Shown piece after piece: positions 54,487 through 63,928 of a stretch of 64,000 bases of DNA. The notes under the pieces were generated by a model, which was not told the origin of the DNA, did no database searches, and saw only the letters and a program-made list of their open reading frames with translations. Position 1 is the first letter of the stretch; every line of letters begins with the position of its first letter. Source of the DNA: Clostridiales bacterium (GTDB lineage Bacteria; Bacillota; Clostridia; Lachnospirales; WQUN01); assembly GCA_031270945.1 (NCBI GenBank), contig JAISWZ010000649.1:62001-126000 (forward strand), given 5' to 3'. Position numbers and translations under genes: made by a program.

Positions 54487-57252
54487 TTAATTTCGTTCTA
54501 GCTCAATATAAACATACATCTTCTCTGCATCGCTATTTTCGCTATTATCGAAAACCCTTATTTCATGGTGCCTTTTTGTTCCGAAGCTACCGTACCCAAA
54601 TGTAACATTGGCCTTTTTCCTATAAATCGGATCATTGTCTCTTTCTGTTTTTTCATCATCAATCTGCAATTTATAGTCTTTTGGAGCTACCACTTTTAAC
54701 TTCAGTCTGTTTATCATAAAAAACCACGGTGCTATAATTGTCCATTTATCCAGATATGGTATAACTGTGTCATGTCTTATGTTTGTCAAAACTCCAAGAG
54801 CCGTTTTAAATAAAATTGATTTGGGATAGCCCTTATAACGCTGTTTATCGGGGTAAGGGCCTTTCAAGAAAACCATATCGCCTAACGGAACGATACTAAT
54901 GTTCCTTTCCGGAATATTATCTGTAATATTTAATGTAATTGAAACTTTTACTCCAACAAGCGTCCTTAAAATCCATAAAACACATATTGCTAATATTACA
55001 AGCACTATAATAACCAAAACTATTCTTATCGCAACAATATATTTATCAATCCATCTTGTTGTGCTTATTGACAAGTATATTTCATTTGATAATGCATTGT
55101 CGCTATCCTTGGCAGAAATGGATATTGTTGTATTCCCTGATGATTTTGGAATAATCGTTAAATCATCGTCAACTTTCGATATCTCAAATTCGCCAATGTT
55201 TAGATTAACTATTAGTTCCTCGCCGTTTATTACGTATTTCAGCGGCAAGCCATCTGGGTCAGAAAAGTATTCTCCAAGTTTCAGATTTTCTGAACCCTGA
55301 TAATGTGACGCATACAACTTACCATCCTTAAAAAACGGAAAGTCCTCAACAAACGTAAGACTTGTAGGCAATCCCCCCAAGTACACAGGTTCCCGATTGA
55401 CAATGCTTAACGTCAACTCTACTGACTCAGCCTCATTTAAACTTGTTTCCTTGTCTCTTACACTCAGCAGATACTTTTCCTCGGTTTCATGCTTGCCTGC
55501 GTTGAGTACGAAAGTGCCATCCGCATTTTCAACTATAGATGGCCCGTCAACGATTTCTTCAGCGCTCAAGACGACTAGCGATGCTATCGGCGCGTCGCCA
55601 TCAGGATTGCTAAAATACTTATTGACCAAATCTACGCCCTGCAAATTTTCATTGACATAAAGTGTATATGGCGTTGGATTTGTTCCATTAAGCTTGAACT
55701 TCTCATTTCTCACGGTAAAAGCCAAAGATTCCTTTGTCTTAAACGTCATCGGTTCTGTTACGTCTTTGTGCTTAAGCGTCAATTCTGCTTCAAACCGATA
55801 GTCACCGTATCCATCCAGCGGTATCTTAGCGATATATCCATCTTCAGACGCCTCTAGGTTATACGTATCAGCTGCAGCGCTCCCGTTGTGATATACATTA
55901 AGTTGAGCGGCGTATGTTTCATAATAGCTGCGGTCTTCTTTGGGCTTTAAGCCCCCGTAAACTAGATTGGCTTTAACATCGAGAACCGCGCTTCCGTTTC
56001 CTCCTTCATCATGGAATATTGCTGAACCGTTGACTACTTCGTCTCCTTTAGCAGTAGACGCAAAGATAGCCATGTCTGCATCTTTGTTCAAAAACGACTG
56101 TATGAAAACCTTGTCATTTCCCGATCCGACAATCTCTATTATGTACGTTCCGGGATCTGGCGCTACCATCTTTAAAGCCATGTATTTGTCAGTTTCTGTA
56201 TTGAATCTCCAATTTTCTCCGTAACCTTTTGAATTAAAAGTTTTGGTTTCTCCAGTTTCATTGTTTGTGAGTGAAATTGACTTAATTCCTTGGCCTATGC
56301 AAAGAATGTTCATTTCTGATGTTAGCGGTGGAAGCGAGAATTCCTGGATTATCTTGCCATTTTCGAAATTCCTCGGCTTGTTTTCCATTATGCTTTCAGG
56401 ATAACTTACTCTGAGCACGTTCGAGAAGTAGTTCAGCAGATTTGAACTTTGAAGGCTAAGGTCATTTATGTCACGAGTTAGCGTTACATGCTTTTTACCG
56501 TACTGAATAACCGACGTAGGCACATCAGCGGTTATATCTCCTAACATTTCACGAAACCTTATGCTGTAATCATATTGGTCATTGTCGCCATTGTAGTCTA
56601 GCTCAACAACGTAAATGGGCCATCTATGCTCTTGTGCAATCTTCACGGCTTCCCTTATGTATCCAGGTTCAATGTCATCGCTCTCCTTTTCAGGGGTTGT
56701 ATACCTGCCATCAGTGATAAGTATTATTCCAGCGTTGTCTGCTCCGTCAGCAATTTCCTTCTGTGACAGCATAACATCTAGCGCCGTAAGAAGGGCTGAC
56801 CCAATAGGGGTTTGAGTTATACCTCCTGTAACAATAGTCTTGCAGTATTCGTTAATGCTTTCAAATATCTCATCAGCCTTTGATGAGATCGTCATTTCTA
56901 TCGGCTCCGAGACCAATTCAACATGGCTCATATGGTCTCTTTCAATCGGCGAAATCCGTCCATTTATTGATTTGAAATTATAGATGCTTCCAGCCCGCTT
57001 TCCAAAGCCAACAACGCCTATCTTAGCGCCTTGTACGGGCAAAGCGTTAGAGAACATCTGTGAACCCGTAAGATTAAGGTTATCCATATCCGTATCTTTC
57101 AAGGAACCCGATCCATCAAGAACTATCATGAATATCTTGTCTGCGGCTTCTTCTTCTGCCGCATACAGGCTTTGCGTTGGCAGAGCAATTGCAAGAACAA
57201 CTGCCATAGAGGCTATAACCAGCCTCAACACAGCCTTCATTTTTTCAAGCAC
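54487..57252 (-). CDS. Membrane-anchored von Willebrand A protein
   Basis: About 921 aa. GTG 57252 is seven bases after GGTGAT; ATG 57261 and ATG 57240 are alternatives. A signal peptide ends near 'SLYAAEEE'. The vWA domain has a complete MIDAS: 'VLDGSGSL' (D-x-S-x-S), a Thr in 'GGITQTPIGSAL' and Asp in 'IILITDGR'. Residues about 300-740 are Ig/cadherin-like modules ('DSDNALSNEIYLSIS'). One TM helix lies at about 757-785 ('IRIVLVIIVLVILAICVLWI') and a ~130-residue cytoplasmic domain follows. The metal-binding vWA would face outward, linking cell wall or ligand to cytoplasmic FtsZ-like filaments. A vWA protein is a known component of this type of system. Confidence 0.85.
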   Translation of the reverse strand: MLEKMKAVLRLVIASMAVVLAIALPTQSLYAAEEEAADKIFMIVLDGSGSLKDTDMDNLNLTGSQMFSNALPVQGAKIGVVGFGKRAGSIYNFKSINGRISPIERDHMSHVELVSEPIEMTISSKADEIFESINEYCKTIVTGGITQTPIGSALLTALDVMLSQKEIADGADNAGIILITDGRYTTPEKESDDIEPGYIREAVKIAQEHRWPIYVVELDYNGDNDQYDYSIRFREMLGDITADVPTSVIQYGKKHVTLTRDINDLSLQSSNLLNYFSNVLRVSYPESIMENKPRNFENGKIIQEFSLPPLTSEMNILCIGQGIKSISLTNNETGETKTFNSKGYGENWRFNTETDKYMALKMVAPDPGTYIIEIVGSGNDKVFIQSFLNKDADMAIFASTAKGDEVVNGSAIFHDEGGNGSAVLDVKANLVYGGLKPKEDRSYYETYAAQLNVYHNGSAAADTYNLEASEDGYIAKIPLDGYGDYRFEAELTLKHKDVTEPMTFKTKESLAFTVRNEKFKLNGTNPTPYTLYVNENLQGVDLVNKYFSNPDGDAPIASLVVLSAEEIVDGPSIVENADGTFVLNAGKHETEEKYLLSVRDKETSLNEAESVELTLSIVNREPVYLGGLPTSLTFVEDFPFFKDGKLYASHYQGSENLKLGEYFSDPDGLPLKYVINGEELIVNLNIGEFEISKVDDDLTIIPKSSGNTTISISAKDSDNALSNEIYLSISTTRWIDKYIVAIRIVLVIIVLVILAICVLWILRTLVGVKVSITLNITDNIPERNISIVPLGDMVFLKGPYPDKQRYKGYPKSILFKTALGVLTNIRHDTVIPYLDKWTIIAPWFFMINRLKLKVVAPKDYKLQIDDEKTERDNDPIYRKKANVTFGYGSFGTKRHHEIRVFDNSENSDAEKMYVYIELERN

Positions 57253-57312
57253 TAGGAACATCACCCCACAATGATGGGACGCATCCTGCAACCCACGCTA
57301 TAATTGTTTCGC

Positions 57313-57354
57313 GAGTTTAACAATTGATAAATCGATTTATCAATTGCTAAACTC
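57313..57354. promoter_or_regulatory. 42-bp near-perfect palindrome upstream of the vWA gene
   Basis: The two 21-bp halves differ at one position (GAGTTTA(A)CAATTGATAAATC and its complement). The centre is ATCGAT, nested with CAATTG sites. It lies 60 bp upstream of the vWA start, where an operator for the operon would be expected; no T-run, so not a terminator. Confidence 0.55.
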
Positions 57355-57840
57355 ATTCAGCCTATGTATTCTAAAGATGCAAGATCACGCAATCTATACT
57401 TTCGAGCGGTATGTTTTGTAGTTTTCTTGTCGAACGCGGGAGAGGCCGATTGACTTTCAAGGCGGGCAATGACAAGAAAAGCGCTCGTCAGTATAGTTTT
57501 TGAAGTCTATCCTTCTGTCCTTATTTGCCTCTCTCCTTATAGAAGCGTAGACCTTATATGCCCGCCGCAACTAGTGTTTGACAACTTCAGACTTAAGCGA
57601 GCATATCAGTTCGGCCTAATGTTTGTCATGTTAACAAGATTATGATATCATAACACTTGCAAAGTGTCAATACAATTTTAAAAATTATTATTTAATTGTA
57701 TATTACTATTGTCATTTTAATAATAAATATATATTCTCATTTTTCTTTTTTCGATCTTTTTCGCCATTATCGTTCAATTTTTACAAGCAAATGTTATTGA
57801 ATTATATCACTGTCTCATTTTCGACTTTTTCTAATAACTT

Positions 57841-57898
57841 ATCATATGATTCTGCCATAAGAACTCCATCAAGTCCCTGAAACCAATTCTTTGACTAA
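57841..57898 (-). repeat. Island-specific ~55-bp conserved element (third copy, inverted)
   Basis: Read on the minus strand it gives TTAGTCAAAG ... ATGGAGTTCTTAT, matching the sequences just after palindromic copies 6 (37060-37122) and 8 (49623-49682). Here no full palindromic element adjoins. Confidence 0.5.
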
Positions 57899-59435
57899 AG
57901 GCCGATTCGGGCGACAAACCTTCATCATCGGCCTTTGTGGTATCCTTCGGAAGACCTCCCTCATTCACAAATCCGTACTGTCTCCAGGATTGGCAAGCTT
58001 TAAAGCTATCCTTGCCGTCTCAGAATACGGCTTACTAGACCGATATCGGCACTTCAGCGGCGCTAAGGATAATGAGTGATCGGAACGCTCATTCGGCGCT
58101 AGTCTACAAATCCGCCTTCAAAATACTCCGCTTCTTGTTCAACAAAGAGGCTTGCTACTCGCTTTTATCTGTAGTTGAAAATTGAATGGCAACCGCTCCG
58201 TTCAAATGCCTTGCCTAAGATATCCTATATTGCATTCGATATAGGCCTTTAATAATTCGTAAATCCATATGAGCTTTTAAATTTGTGCATCTTTTTGTTT
58301 TATATTATATCATCGACAGATCACGATGTCAATGGTTTTCAAATCAATTTTGAATATTATTCGATACGACATCATCTATTTTATTCAATCTTCTGTCACT
58401 CCATCTCTCTATCATTCGTCGTTATATGACAAGTATTCCTTCGATTGTTGTCAATGTTCTTGTCTTTACCTGCTTTCCCATAGCTATTTCTAGTTTTACT
58501 GATATCCTACTTTCCATATAATACTATTTTACTTTTGTGTTACTCCCCAAGTTTCTGCCAGCACCTTCTTGCTAGAGCGCCGTAAAGGTGTCGGATAGCG
58601 TTTGCCCAAGGGCAAATCGCCAAAGTCCCAGCTAGAGCAACTGCGCTCCCCAACATTGTCCTCCACGGCCACCTCACGTGGTTCAACTTTCTCCTTGAAT
58701 TCACGTCTCTTTCACGTCCCCACGTTACCCTTGCCTTTCCGCTTTGCCTTTGAGGTTTCGCAAGACGCAATCCACGGGTTGCGCAATTTGGGCATATTCG
58801 CTAGCTCCTCTCCCTCTGGTTCTCCCCAGGGTAACGCCATAAGTTGAATCCTAGCTCTTTCACATGGCTCACCATACGCGCACCTGCGTCAGCCCCCTCC
58901 CTATCTTCCTGATGCTTCCTTAATTATCCTCTCCCATCCTCGCAAACAAAACCTATCGACGTACGTAAATTTGTATAGAAGCGCAAAGTGACACGATTCA
59001 GCCTCCTTCCTCACTAATTCCTAAAAAAATCTTCACCACGCTGAGTTCGTCTAGCAAGCCTCAAGAAAAAAATCTTTTCACGAGACTTTTCTTGTCGTAA
59101 TATCGTAATCTTTGACGAGACCATGAGCAACCATAAACCAGCGTTAGGGTTGCCTAAATCGGTCTTGCCCTGCAGACCAGTTCAGCTAAACCTTATTCTG
59201 ATTTTGAAGCAAGCGCCCCGTAATTCTATGAACCGGTAGACGTTGCATCAGAGCGCAGTTCTAAAACAAACCTTGTTATTTATCTGATAGTTGGCAAGTT
59301 AATAATAACTCAGCGCCTTGCGCCCAAGGAGGATCGAAACCAATAGACATAAGCTCTTGAATTCAATGCCTTTTCAGCATTCCGCTTCAACTTTCATCTC
59401 AGTCTGAACTATGCCAAGTTCTGAACATATCAACC
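57899..59435. other. 1.5-kb spacer with no recognised gene
   Basis: AT-rich to mixed sequence. 58585-58622 carries GGATAGCGTTTGCCCAAGGG, shared with the core of palindromic copies 2 and (inverted) 10, so it is a fragment of that family. Short open frames (57891-58079, 58602-58847) have no ribosome binding site. Confidence 0.45.
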
Positions 59436-59451
59436 AAGGAGGAATCTGCGC

Positions 59452-59793
59452 TTGGATAACAACAACATGCCCGTGAAAAAGACGAATCCGCCTATGAATG
59501 ATGACGATTCATACGTTAAAGCGCTTCTCTTAACTTTTGCGGCTACCATTTTAGCCGTTATTTCGTTCATGATCTGCATGCTGGTTTTCAAAGGTGCATT
59601 TGGCGATTTGCTTTATAAGATTGGCTATTATGGCCTCATATTCCTTGTCTACATCAACGTAAGAACATGCTGGCTTAAGAATAAAAACTTGCGTAAATGC
59701 TTTATAACTCTAGCATTTTCACTGTTTGGCATTGTCATTTCTATCATTCCGTGTGGCGTGATCTATGTCATCGCTCTTCCCTTTTTTGATTAA
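59452..59793 (+). CDS. Small multi-TM membrane protein, family member 1
   Basis: 113 aa from TTG 59452, with AAGGAGG nine bases upstream. An Asn/Asp-rich N-terminus ('DNNNMPVKKTNPPMNDDD') precedes TM segments at about 25-47, 55-70 and 83-110. It contains 'VRTCWLKNKNLRKCFIT', which aligns with LREFWLN.. and LRFFWVN.. in the two genes downstream. Function unknown; lies on the opposite strand to the FtsZ-like operon, between it and the KAP-like NTPase. Confidence 0.6.
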   Translation: MDNNNMPVKKTNPPMNDDDSYVKALLLTFAATILAVISFMICMLVFKGAFGDLLYKIGYYGLIFLVYINVRTCWLKNKNLRKCFITLAFSLFGIVISIIPCGVIYVIALPFFD

Positions 59794-59836
59794 TTTAGCC
59801 AATATATTATTCAACATGAACTCCCTCAAGACCTTA

Positions 59837-59963
59837 GATTATCACAAAACTAAATCCGAGGTGCCGGAAAAGCGAGACGTTGAAGTACACCAAGACTTTT
59901 GCAATTTTCCCTTGATCATTGAGCAAACGCTATCCGGCACCATTACGGTTTTGGGATATGCAC
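59837..59963. repeat. Palindromic element copy 10, TTA on both sides
   Basis: Left arm GATTATCACAAAACTAAATCC is worn; right arm GTTTTGGGATATGCAC is good. TTA at 59834-59836 and 59964-59966. The core contains GAGCAAACGCTATCCGGCAC, the complement of the core of copy 2. Confidence 0.7.
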
Positions 59964-60356
59964 TTAAAGGCAGGGCTGCCCCGAGGAGCACTAATCTTCA
60001 TTCTTTCGAGCGCTCATGTGTGCGCCACGTCATCGCCTCAACATTGCTTTCACCGTTGCGCTAAATTCTTCACTTATGCCTTGAATCTTGCACCTTCCCA
60101 ATAGAATTTGTAGTTGCTTGCATTGAATCTATCCTTTACTAACCCAATTATTGTTGCTCTTTCAGGTTTGGAATGTCTATAAAAATCTTATTCAGTTATA
60201 CTGGCGAGCTAAAATATATTAACACAATTGCCCCTCATTGTTGCTCGTCGTTTACATAAACGCTTTAAATCAAGGCCTTTACATTATTACGCTTCGAGCT
60301 TTCACTCAACCCAAACTACGCAAGGTTCTGGCCAGAGCAACCACGGAGGAATCTAC

Positions 60357-60534
60357 ATGAATGACAGCAACGCACCAATTAACAATAGCAACACGCCCGT
60401 TAAAAGCAAAAACCCGCGAAACCGCTCTTGACAAAATCCGATTTACTGATAGGATTTATCGGCCCTTTTTTATATTTGTTTCCATATTTGCGATATATTC
60501 CATCGTTATGATTTTAATGGCACTTAAGCAGTAA
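60357..60534 (+). pseudogene. Frameshifted small membrane protein, family member 2
   Basis: ATG 60357 with CGGAGGAATC upstream, homologous in leader and first codons to the gene at 59452 ('NNSNTPVKSK' versus 'DNNNMPVKKT'). The frame stops at 60431 after 24 residues. One net extra base near the A5 run at about 60407-60412 restores a frame encoding a charged segment and a TM helix ('RPFFIFVSIFAIYSIVMILM') to the TAA at 60532-60534. A decayed duplicate, or a slippery-site gene. Confidence 0.55.
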
Positions 60535-60702
60535 CATGTCTCAAAATCACGCATTCGCAACGTTAATATTCCGCAGGAAAATCCCAGCCTTAAAACATCT
60601 CACACTTTTCCTGCGCCTACTTGCATCTGCTCTAAAACTTGAAATCCATCTGCCGCTTCCGTAATTCCAACAACAGACACTTATTATAAGGAGAATTCTG
60701 CC

Positions 60703-61035
60703 ATGAACCCAACCAAAATTATTATCAGAACATTCCTGCTCAGCGTTTCATTGTACATTTTATCTATTTGCTTGCCGTTTCTCGCCGTGATTTCACGTTC
60801 TGAAACTGCTCTTATGATTATTCAAGCCGCTAGCATATTGTGCTATTTGTGCATATTAGCCGTCAACGTCTTCAGCCTCAGAGAATTCTGGCTTAACCAC
60901 GCCAAACCTAAGATGTACTTGTTTACCATATTGTCTTCTGTGGCGGGCATTTTTGTTACCAACGCTATTATCAGCGTAGTCGCGGGTATTGGAGCTATTT
61001 TCATATTCTTAAAATTGATATCAGGATGGGACTGA
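60703..61035 (+). CDS. Small four-TM membrane protein, family member 3
   Basis: 110 aa, ATG with AAGGAG ten bases upstream. TM segments at about 8-30, 38-58, 72-90 and 92-108. 'NVFSLREFWLNHAKPKMYLF' carries the family's FW-N motif between TM2 and TM3. No known function. Confidence 0.6.
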   Translation: MNPTKIIIRTFLLSVSLYILSICLPFLAVISRSETALMIIQAASILCYLCILAVNVFSLREFWLNHAKPKMYLFTILSSVAGIFVTNAIISVVAGIGAIFIFLKLISGWD

Positions 61036-61097
61036 CGCTCACGAACGCTCAAATGTTGAAACCAGATACAATCACTTTTAAGCCTTCGAACGACTTT

Positions 61098-61130
61098 AGC
61101 GGTTTGCCCTTTAACATAGGGCAAACCGCT
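61098..61130 (+). terminator. Stem-loop after family member 3
   Basis: Perfect 13-bp stem AGCGGTTTGCCCT/AGGGCAAACCGCT with a 7-nt loop, followed by TTCC; 63 bases after the stop. Confidence 0.5.
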
Positions 61131-61428
61131 TTCCATCGCTACTGCCGAATTTAAGATATGCGCTAAGCATCGCGATGCCTTTGGCGTTGGCCCTTGAACA
61201 TTAACCGCTACATGCGCTTTTACATAAATCGGTGTCCGCCCTTTCATGAGCCCCTAATCAAAGCCATGATTTAAAAACTTACCCAAATAGGGGTTTAAAA
61301 GTTCAACAAACACTGTATACGAGCCGATAATCCTTATAGAGGCATTCACTTAGCGCCTATCCCTATCCCCTAACGGGCGCAGAAGCGTTGCCTAAATCAA
61401 TCACAAACCCTACAAAGGAGCCTTCTTC

Positions 61429-61755
61429 ATGACGTTTAAAAGTGTTGTCGCAAAACCCTTTATACTCTGCCTTTTTGTATCCTTTCTGGCAGACGCGCTG
61501 ACCATCTTCGCCTTTCTCAATCATCGCATTACCATTTTCAATGCCATTTATTACAGCGCAGTCCCGATTGCTATCGCCGCAATAGTCTTGTATAACCTAA
61601 GATTCTTCTGGGTTAACAAAGTCAAAACGTGGACGACCTATGTCGGACGCCTTACCGCTTGCACAGTAGGCGCTGTAGTTGGCACATACATGCGCTACTT
61701 CGTATTGTTCACTGCATATTATGTATATTTATGGGTAATCGTCATGTTTGAGTAA
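61429..61755 (+). CDS. Small four-TM membrane protein, family member 4
   Basis: 108 aa, ATG with AAAGGAG eight bases upstream. TM segments at about 10-30, 38-58, 68-85 and 88-106. 'VLYNLRFFWVNKVKTWTTYV' matches the FW-N motif of family member 3. No soluble domain. Ends at a strong terminator. Confidence 0.6.
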   Translation: MTFKSVVAKPFILCLFVSFLADALTIFAFLNHRITIFNAIYYSAVPIAIAAIVLYNLRFFWVNKVKTWTTYVGRLTACTVGAVVGTYMRYFVLFTAYYVYLWVIVMFE

Positions 61756-61797
61756 ATTTCACGCTCTGCCCTGACGCACCCTCAACACACGCCAACC

Positions 61798-61837
61798 AGC
61801 CCCGCAAAGCTCAATTGAGCCTTGCGGGGCTTTTTTT
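61798..61837 (+). terminator. Rho-independent terminator
   Basis: AGCCCCGCAA...TTGCGGGGCT stem with an inner GCTCAATTGAGC palindrome and seven T (61831-61837), 43 bases after the stop of the preceding gene. Confidence 0.85.
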
Positions 61838-62019
61838 ATTAGACTTTCAATGTTACTCGCCTTGTCAAACTGGGGACTGCCTTTCATTTCTCTCTTCAAA
61901 CTTGTAACCCTTCATGCTTTTACGCTCTAAATCCTTGCTACACTTAACTCTTCAACTCTTCGCTTCCCTCAACTCTTCAACCCCTTGCTCCCCTCACCCC
62001 TTCTTCTCTAACCCCAAAC

Positions 62020-63813
62020 CTAAATCACCACATACCCATAAAACGTCTCATCTATAAACCCATTCTTCAGCAAGAACTCCAGCAGTCTCAAGCACTTGCT
62101 TCCCTTCACGGATTCATAGCTCTCTTCCGCCAGCAAGCTTTCCAGGCTTTCGTACTGAAGGATCTCCCTGATGTCAATGCGCTTGGGCGAACGCGCTGAG
62201 TTTTTCATGTAGTTGATCTTGCTGCCCAGGTACATGATTGTGCTGGGCAAGTCAAGGGTTTCCCTATTCCCGTTGTAGATCATCTCTTCCACCAGGCCTC
62301 TGTATGCCTGGTATACGTCATTGTTCTCCCTCAGCGCGTTAATGTATTCCTCCTCAGTGCGCCCGCTGTATTCTCCTAGCAAAGAATGCATCTTTTCATA
62401 GACTTCGATCTCATTTTTCAAGAATAGCCTGTTGTTCTGCTCCAGCTCATTTATAGCCTTTATCCCGCCTCCGAAAATGGCCCTGAGCAGCCCCCGGCCT
62501 GAAACCAGGTCTCTGTAGTCCTCTGGGAACACGCTTTTATATGCGACCATAGCCAAGGCTTTGTTTATGTCTAGATCCTCTCGGTCTTCTGTTATCATTT
62601 CAAACTCGTTCACTGCGCTCTTCGCTTGCCTGCAATCCTTGATAGTAGCTGTCACAGCCTTTATCAGCTCTGGATCAATGTCATACGACTTCGCCAGCTC
62701 TGAGAACACCAGAGAGGATCCGTGGCTTGGCGGCACTGGTATGACAAAATCAAAAAACTTGTTCTTGTCGCTTTCAGAGAAAAACCCGTCCCTCAAAGTG
62801 TAGAAGAACCTGACTGGCGTTTTTCTCTCCCTGCAGTTGATCAAAAGATTGATCTCTCTTATTCTTTCAAAAATTCGTATGTAGTTGAAGCTGTCCAGAT
62901 CTTCGAAGACAAAGTTTAGGGCTTTGGATTTCTCGAACTCGTCCGCCACCTCGCAAAAGCGCCTGTCAAAGAATGATTCAGGCATGTAGCCGACTGGATC
63001 TATCTTCATCATCGCGGCATGGGCCTTTGTCGAAGCGTTCTCCTGCATCTGGATGATAGCGAAAGCTATAAGGGCTATTATGGAGATGATCAAAATTGCT
63101 GCTGACAGAAGCCGGGAATCGTTTGTAATGGTTATGGAAAGGATATCCCTGAAAGCGTTTGATTCAACAGAGTTTGCGAAGTCAACCCAGGCCTGGAAAA
63201 ACGCCAAGTGCAAGCCGAACAAAATGATTGCAATAGCGCTCACGCAAATTATTGCGCCTTGCGCAAACGAAACCTCCCTTTGGGCTTCCGGCCCAGACGG
63301 GCGCATAATCCTGGACAGCTGGCATACCAGCTTCCTCTCTATAGTCCCCTCGTCCACATATTGGCTGCCATCAAAGCGAGCCAATCCCAAATGGATGAAC
63401 TTGACTCGGCTGTTTGCTTCATATGTCTCTATGACGCTTGTCTTGCCCGATCCAGGCGGCCCAATTATGCCAATGTTCTTGATGTCGCTATTTGCAAAGA
63501 CAAAGTCAAGCGCTTTGCTGCGCGAGCCTATGCTAGCGTCCTTAGTCGGCGTGAGCTTCATGAATTCCGTCTCTTTTCTCTCGTGTGCCTTTCTGGGCTC
63601 AGTAGCCTTCGGCTCAGCAGCCTTCGGCTCAGGCCTCTTTGGCTCTAGAGCCTTGAGCTTAGCCATAGGCGCGTCCTTTGGCCTTGCAGCCTTCTTCTTG
63701 GGATCAAGCTTTGGCTGGTCAGGCGGTTTTGGCCTTGCCTTCTTAGGCTTATCCAGTTCTGGCCCTTCATCAGGATTGCCATCTGCGGCGCTTCTCGAGC
63801 CTTTTTGTTCCAT
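62020..63813 (-). CDS. Membrane-inserted KAP/YobI-like P-loop NTPase
   Basis: About 597 aa; ATG 63813 follows a GGGGG-containing site. An N-terminal Lys/Pro/Glu-rich low-complexity tail (about 10-90) contains 'EPKAAEPKATEPRK' repeats. Then 'DIKNIGIIGPPGSGKTSVIE' (Walker A) and 'LNFVFEDLDSFNYIRIFERI' (Walker B) fit KAP-type NTPases and closely resemble the YobI-like branch ('REINLLINCRERKTPVRFFY', 'NKFFDFVIPV'). Two TM helices are inserted between the Walker motifs (about 190-210 and 238-258), as in KAP proteins. The C-terminal half is helical. Membrane-tethered NTPases of this group often serve in conflict or membrane-complex systems. Transcribed in the same direction as the vWA/FtsZ-like genes. 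Confidence 0.75.
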   Translation of the reverse strand: MEQKGSRSAADGNPDEGPELDKPKKARPKPPDQPKLDPKKKAARPKDAPMAKLKALEPKRPEPKAAEPKATEPRKAHERKETEFMKLTPTKDASIGSRSKALDFVFANSDIKNIGIIGPPGSGKTSVIETYEANSRVKFIHLGLARFDGSQYVDEGTIERKLVCQLSRIMRPSGPEAQREVSFAQGAIICVSAIAIILFGLHLAFFQAWVDFANSVESNAFRDILSITITNDSRLLSAAILIISIIALIAFAIIQMQENASTKAHAAMMKIDPVGYMPESFFDRRFCEVADEFEKSKALNFVFEDLDSFNYIRIFERIREINLLINCRERKTPVRFFYTLRDGFFSESDKNKFFDFVIPVPPSHGSSLVFSELAKSYDIDPELIKAVTATIKDCRQAKSAVNEFEMITEDREDLDINKALAMVAYKSVFPEDYRDLVSGRGLLRAIFGGGIKAINELEQNNRLFLKNEIEVYEKMHSLLGEYSGRTEEEYINALRENNDVYQAYRGLVEEMIYNGNRETLDLPSTIMYLGSKINYMKNSARSPKRIDIREILQYESLESLLAEESYESVKGSKCLRLLEFLLKNGFIDETFYGYVVI

Positions 63814-63840
63814 TGTGCCATCCCCCTTTGCTCTTGCTGA

Positions 63841-63928
63841 GAGCATATCCCAAAATTCCTAATTTTCGCAATTAAAGCCATCGCCGTGACTTTAGCGAGC
63901 AATAAAAAATTAATTTTGGGATATGCTC
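63841..63928. repeat. Palindromic element copy 11
   Basis: GAGCATATCCCAAAATTCC ... ATTAATTTTGGGATATGCTC, about 28 bp upstream of the KAP-like NTPase start. Flanked by TGA and CAA rather than TTA. Confidence 0.8.

Noticed and set aside
58540-58847. Two overlapping short frames around 58.6-58.8 kb
   Set aside because: No ribosome binding site; the region contains a fragment of the palindromic repeat family.
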